64,000 bases of DNA, taken from Proteobacteria bacterium DTSAM18. GTDB taxonomy: Bacteria; Myxococcota_A; UBA796; GCA-2862545. The DNA is taken from contig JARACJ010000005.1 in the NCBI GenBank assembly GCA_028767165.1, positions 62,001 to 126,000 of the forward strand, in the 5' to 3' direction. The position numbers and the translations under genes are program-made. The notes under the pieces were generated by a model. That model ran no database searches. It saw nothing but the letters and a program-made list of their open reading frames with translations, and was not told where the DNA came from. Positions 63,448 through 64,000 of this stretch are shown here, piece after piece (position 1 is the stretch's first letter; each line of letters opens with the position of its first letter).

Positions 63448-63753
63448 TCAGAACTCGTCACGGAGGAACGCGAGGATGTCCTCCTGTTCCTCGGGGGTCA
63501 GCACCGTGCGGAATGCCGGCATGGCGGTTCCGGCCACGCCTCCATCGATGATGCTCAGGATCGCCGTGTCGCTCAGGTCGCCCAGGTTGCCGTCGAGGGC
63601 TGGGCCCAGACTGTCGACGCCCTCCCCATCCACGCCGTGACAGGTCGCGCAGTGTTCGTCGTACAGGAGGGCACCGTTGTCGGCATCTCCTTCGTTGATG
63701 CAGCCGACGGCGAAGAGCAGCAGGGCCGCAGACAGCAGGTTCCTCGGCATCAT
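63448..63753 (-). CDS. c-type cytochrome lipoprotein
   Basis: About 101 residues. The leader ends in AVGC (lipobox). CATCHGVDGEG is the haem site; GTAMPAF supplies the Met axial ligand; the C-terminal LTPEEQEDILAFL helix is typical of class I cytochrome c. GGAGG lies before two successive ATGs (63753 and 63750); either could be used. Probably an electron carrier on the outer face of the inner or outer membrane. Confidence 0.9.
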   Translation of the reverse strand: MMPRNLLSAALLLFAVGCINEGDADNGALLYDEHCATCHGVDGEGVDSLGPALDGNLGDLSDTAILSIIDGGVAGTAMPAFRTVLTPEEQEDILAFLRDEF

Positions 63754-63874
63754 GGATCCTCCACAGGGGTCGTGGGACGGCACGCCGGTGGCTCCCGGCG
63801 TGTCACGACCCTGGTCCTACCGCATCGGACGGCAGGAACGCATCCCAAAGATCCGGACGTACCGGAACGCACGA

Positions 63875-64000
63875 TCAGGCGCGATCCTCACCGTTCGAAC
63901 CCGTCAGGAACAGTGCCAACAGCTCGGTGGCCGCGGCGCCGGCGGGCACCCTGCCGGCCTTCACGCCGGCCTCGAGGGCCGGCAGGGCACGGGCCACCGC
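63875..64000 (-). CDS. C-terminal fragment of a protein truncated by the window edge
   Basis: Forty-one codons are open to the edge on the minus strand (…GVKAGRVPAGAAATELLALFL…, stop at 63875). The Ala/Leu-rich helical ending slightly resembles the tail of MeaB/ArgK-type GTPases, but too little is present for a call. Confidence 0.4.
   Translation of the reverse strand, partial: AVARALPALEAGVKAGRVPAGAAATELLALFLTGSNGEDRA

Overview
The window is a GC-rich (about two thirds G+C), gene-dense stretch of a Gram-negative chromosome. Several features point to Myxococcota or a close relative: two large metalloproteases ending in a Cys-containing segment, a hydrophobic stretch and an Arg cluster (MYXO-CTERM style), about ten lipoboxes, many c-type cytochromes, bacterial annexin-type repeats, a histone H1-like small protein and codons ending almost always in C or G. 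No plasmid, phage or IS backbone is visible. Most genes are isolated or in short operons with good Shine-Dalgarno sequences.

Layout. 1-9.6 kb: the end of a copper type II monooxygenase, a tpm plus NqrB/RnfD-like pair, a glutathione transferase, a TetR regulator, two cytochrome genes, two membrane proteins (one a DUF3810 metallopeptidase) and a thrombospondin type 3 lipoprotein. 9.7-19.2 kb: MYXO-CTERM protease 1, tryptophan dioxygenase, an SLC13/TrkA-C transporter, clpB and a coiled-coil protein with a structured leader. 19.2-28.2 kb: two tandem paralogous secreted proteins, a divergent TruA, lipoproteins, arginase, YccF, a DUF5690 membrane protein, an amidase and the histone-like gene. 28.6-37 kb: lipase, a hybrid-kinase-like protein with a dead ATPase module, thioesterase, the beta-helix lipoprotein/diheme cytochrome pair and an alpha-helical protein, then 0.7 kb of non-coding DNA holding a GC-rich tandem array and a strongly folded 180-nt element, then a MazG-like gene. 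37.3-48.4 kb: protease 2, DUF302 and DUF1523-like proteins, an ECF sigma/anti-sigma/cytochrome P460 cluster, a metzincin lipoprotein, a UvrD-type helicase and a membrane protein/cytochrome pair. 48.6-64 kb: a 1,778-residue annexin-repeat protein and a membrane partner, a DUF4442 protein, metallophosphoesterase, tag, a three-gene operon (giant membrane P-loop protein, MscS, KirBac), a cytochrome lipoprotein and a partial gene at the edge.

The most interesting items are: (1) the folded element at 36285-36464 next to the repeat array, which recalls HEARO/OMEGA-type RNAs; (2) the operon pairing two ion channels with a large membrane P-loop protein; (3) the annexin-repeat giant; (4) two near-identical ECF promoters that tie the sigma factor to the cytochrome P460 gene; (5) the pseudokinase hybrid. 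All functional calls come from reading motifs; no database search was run.
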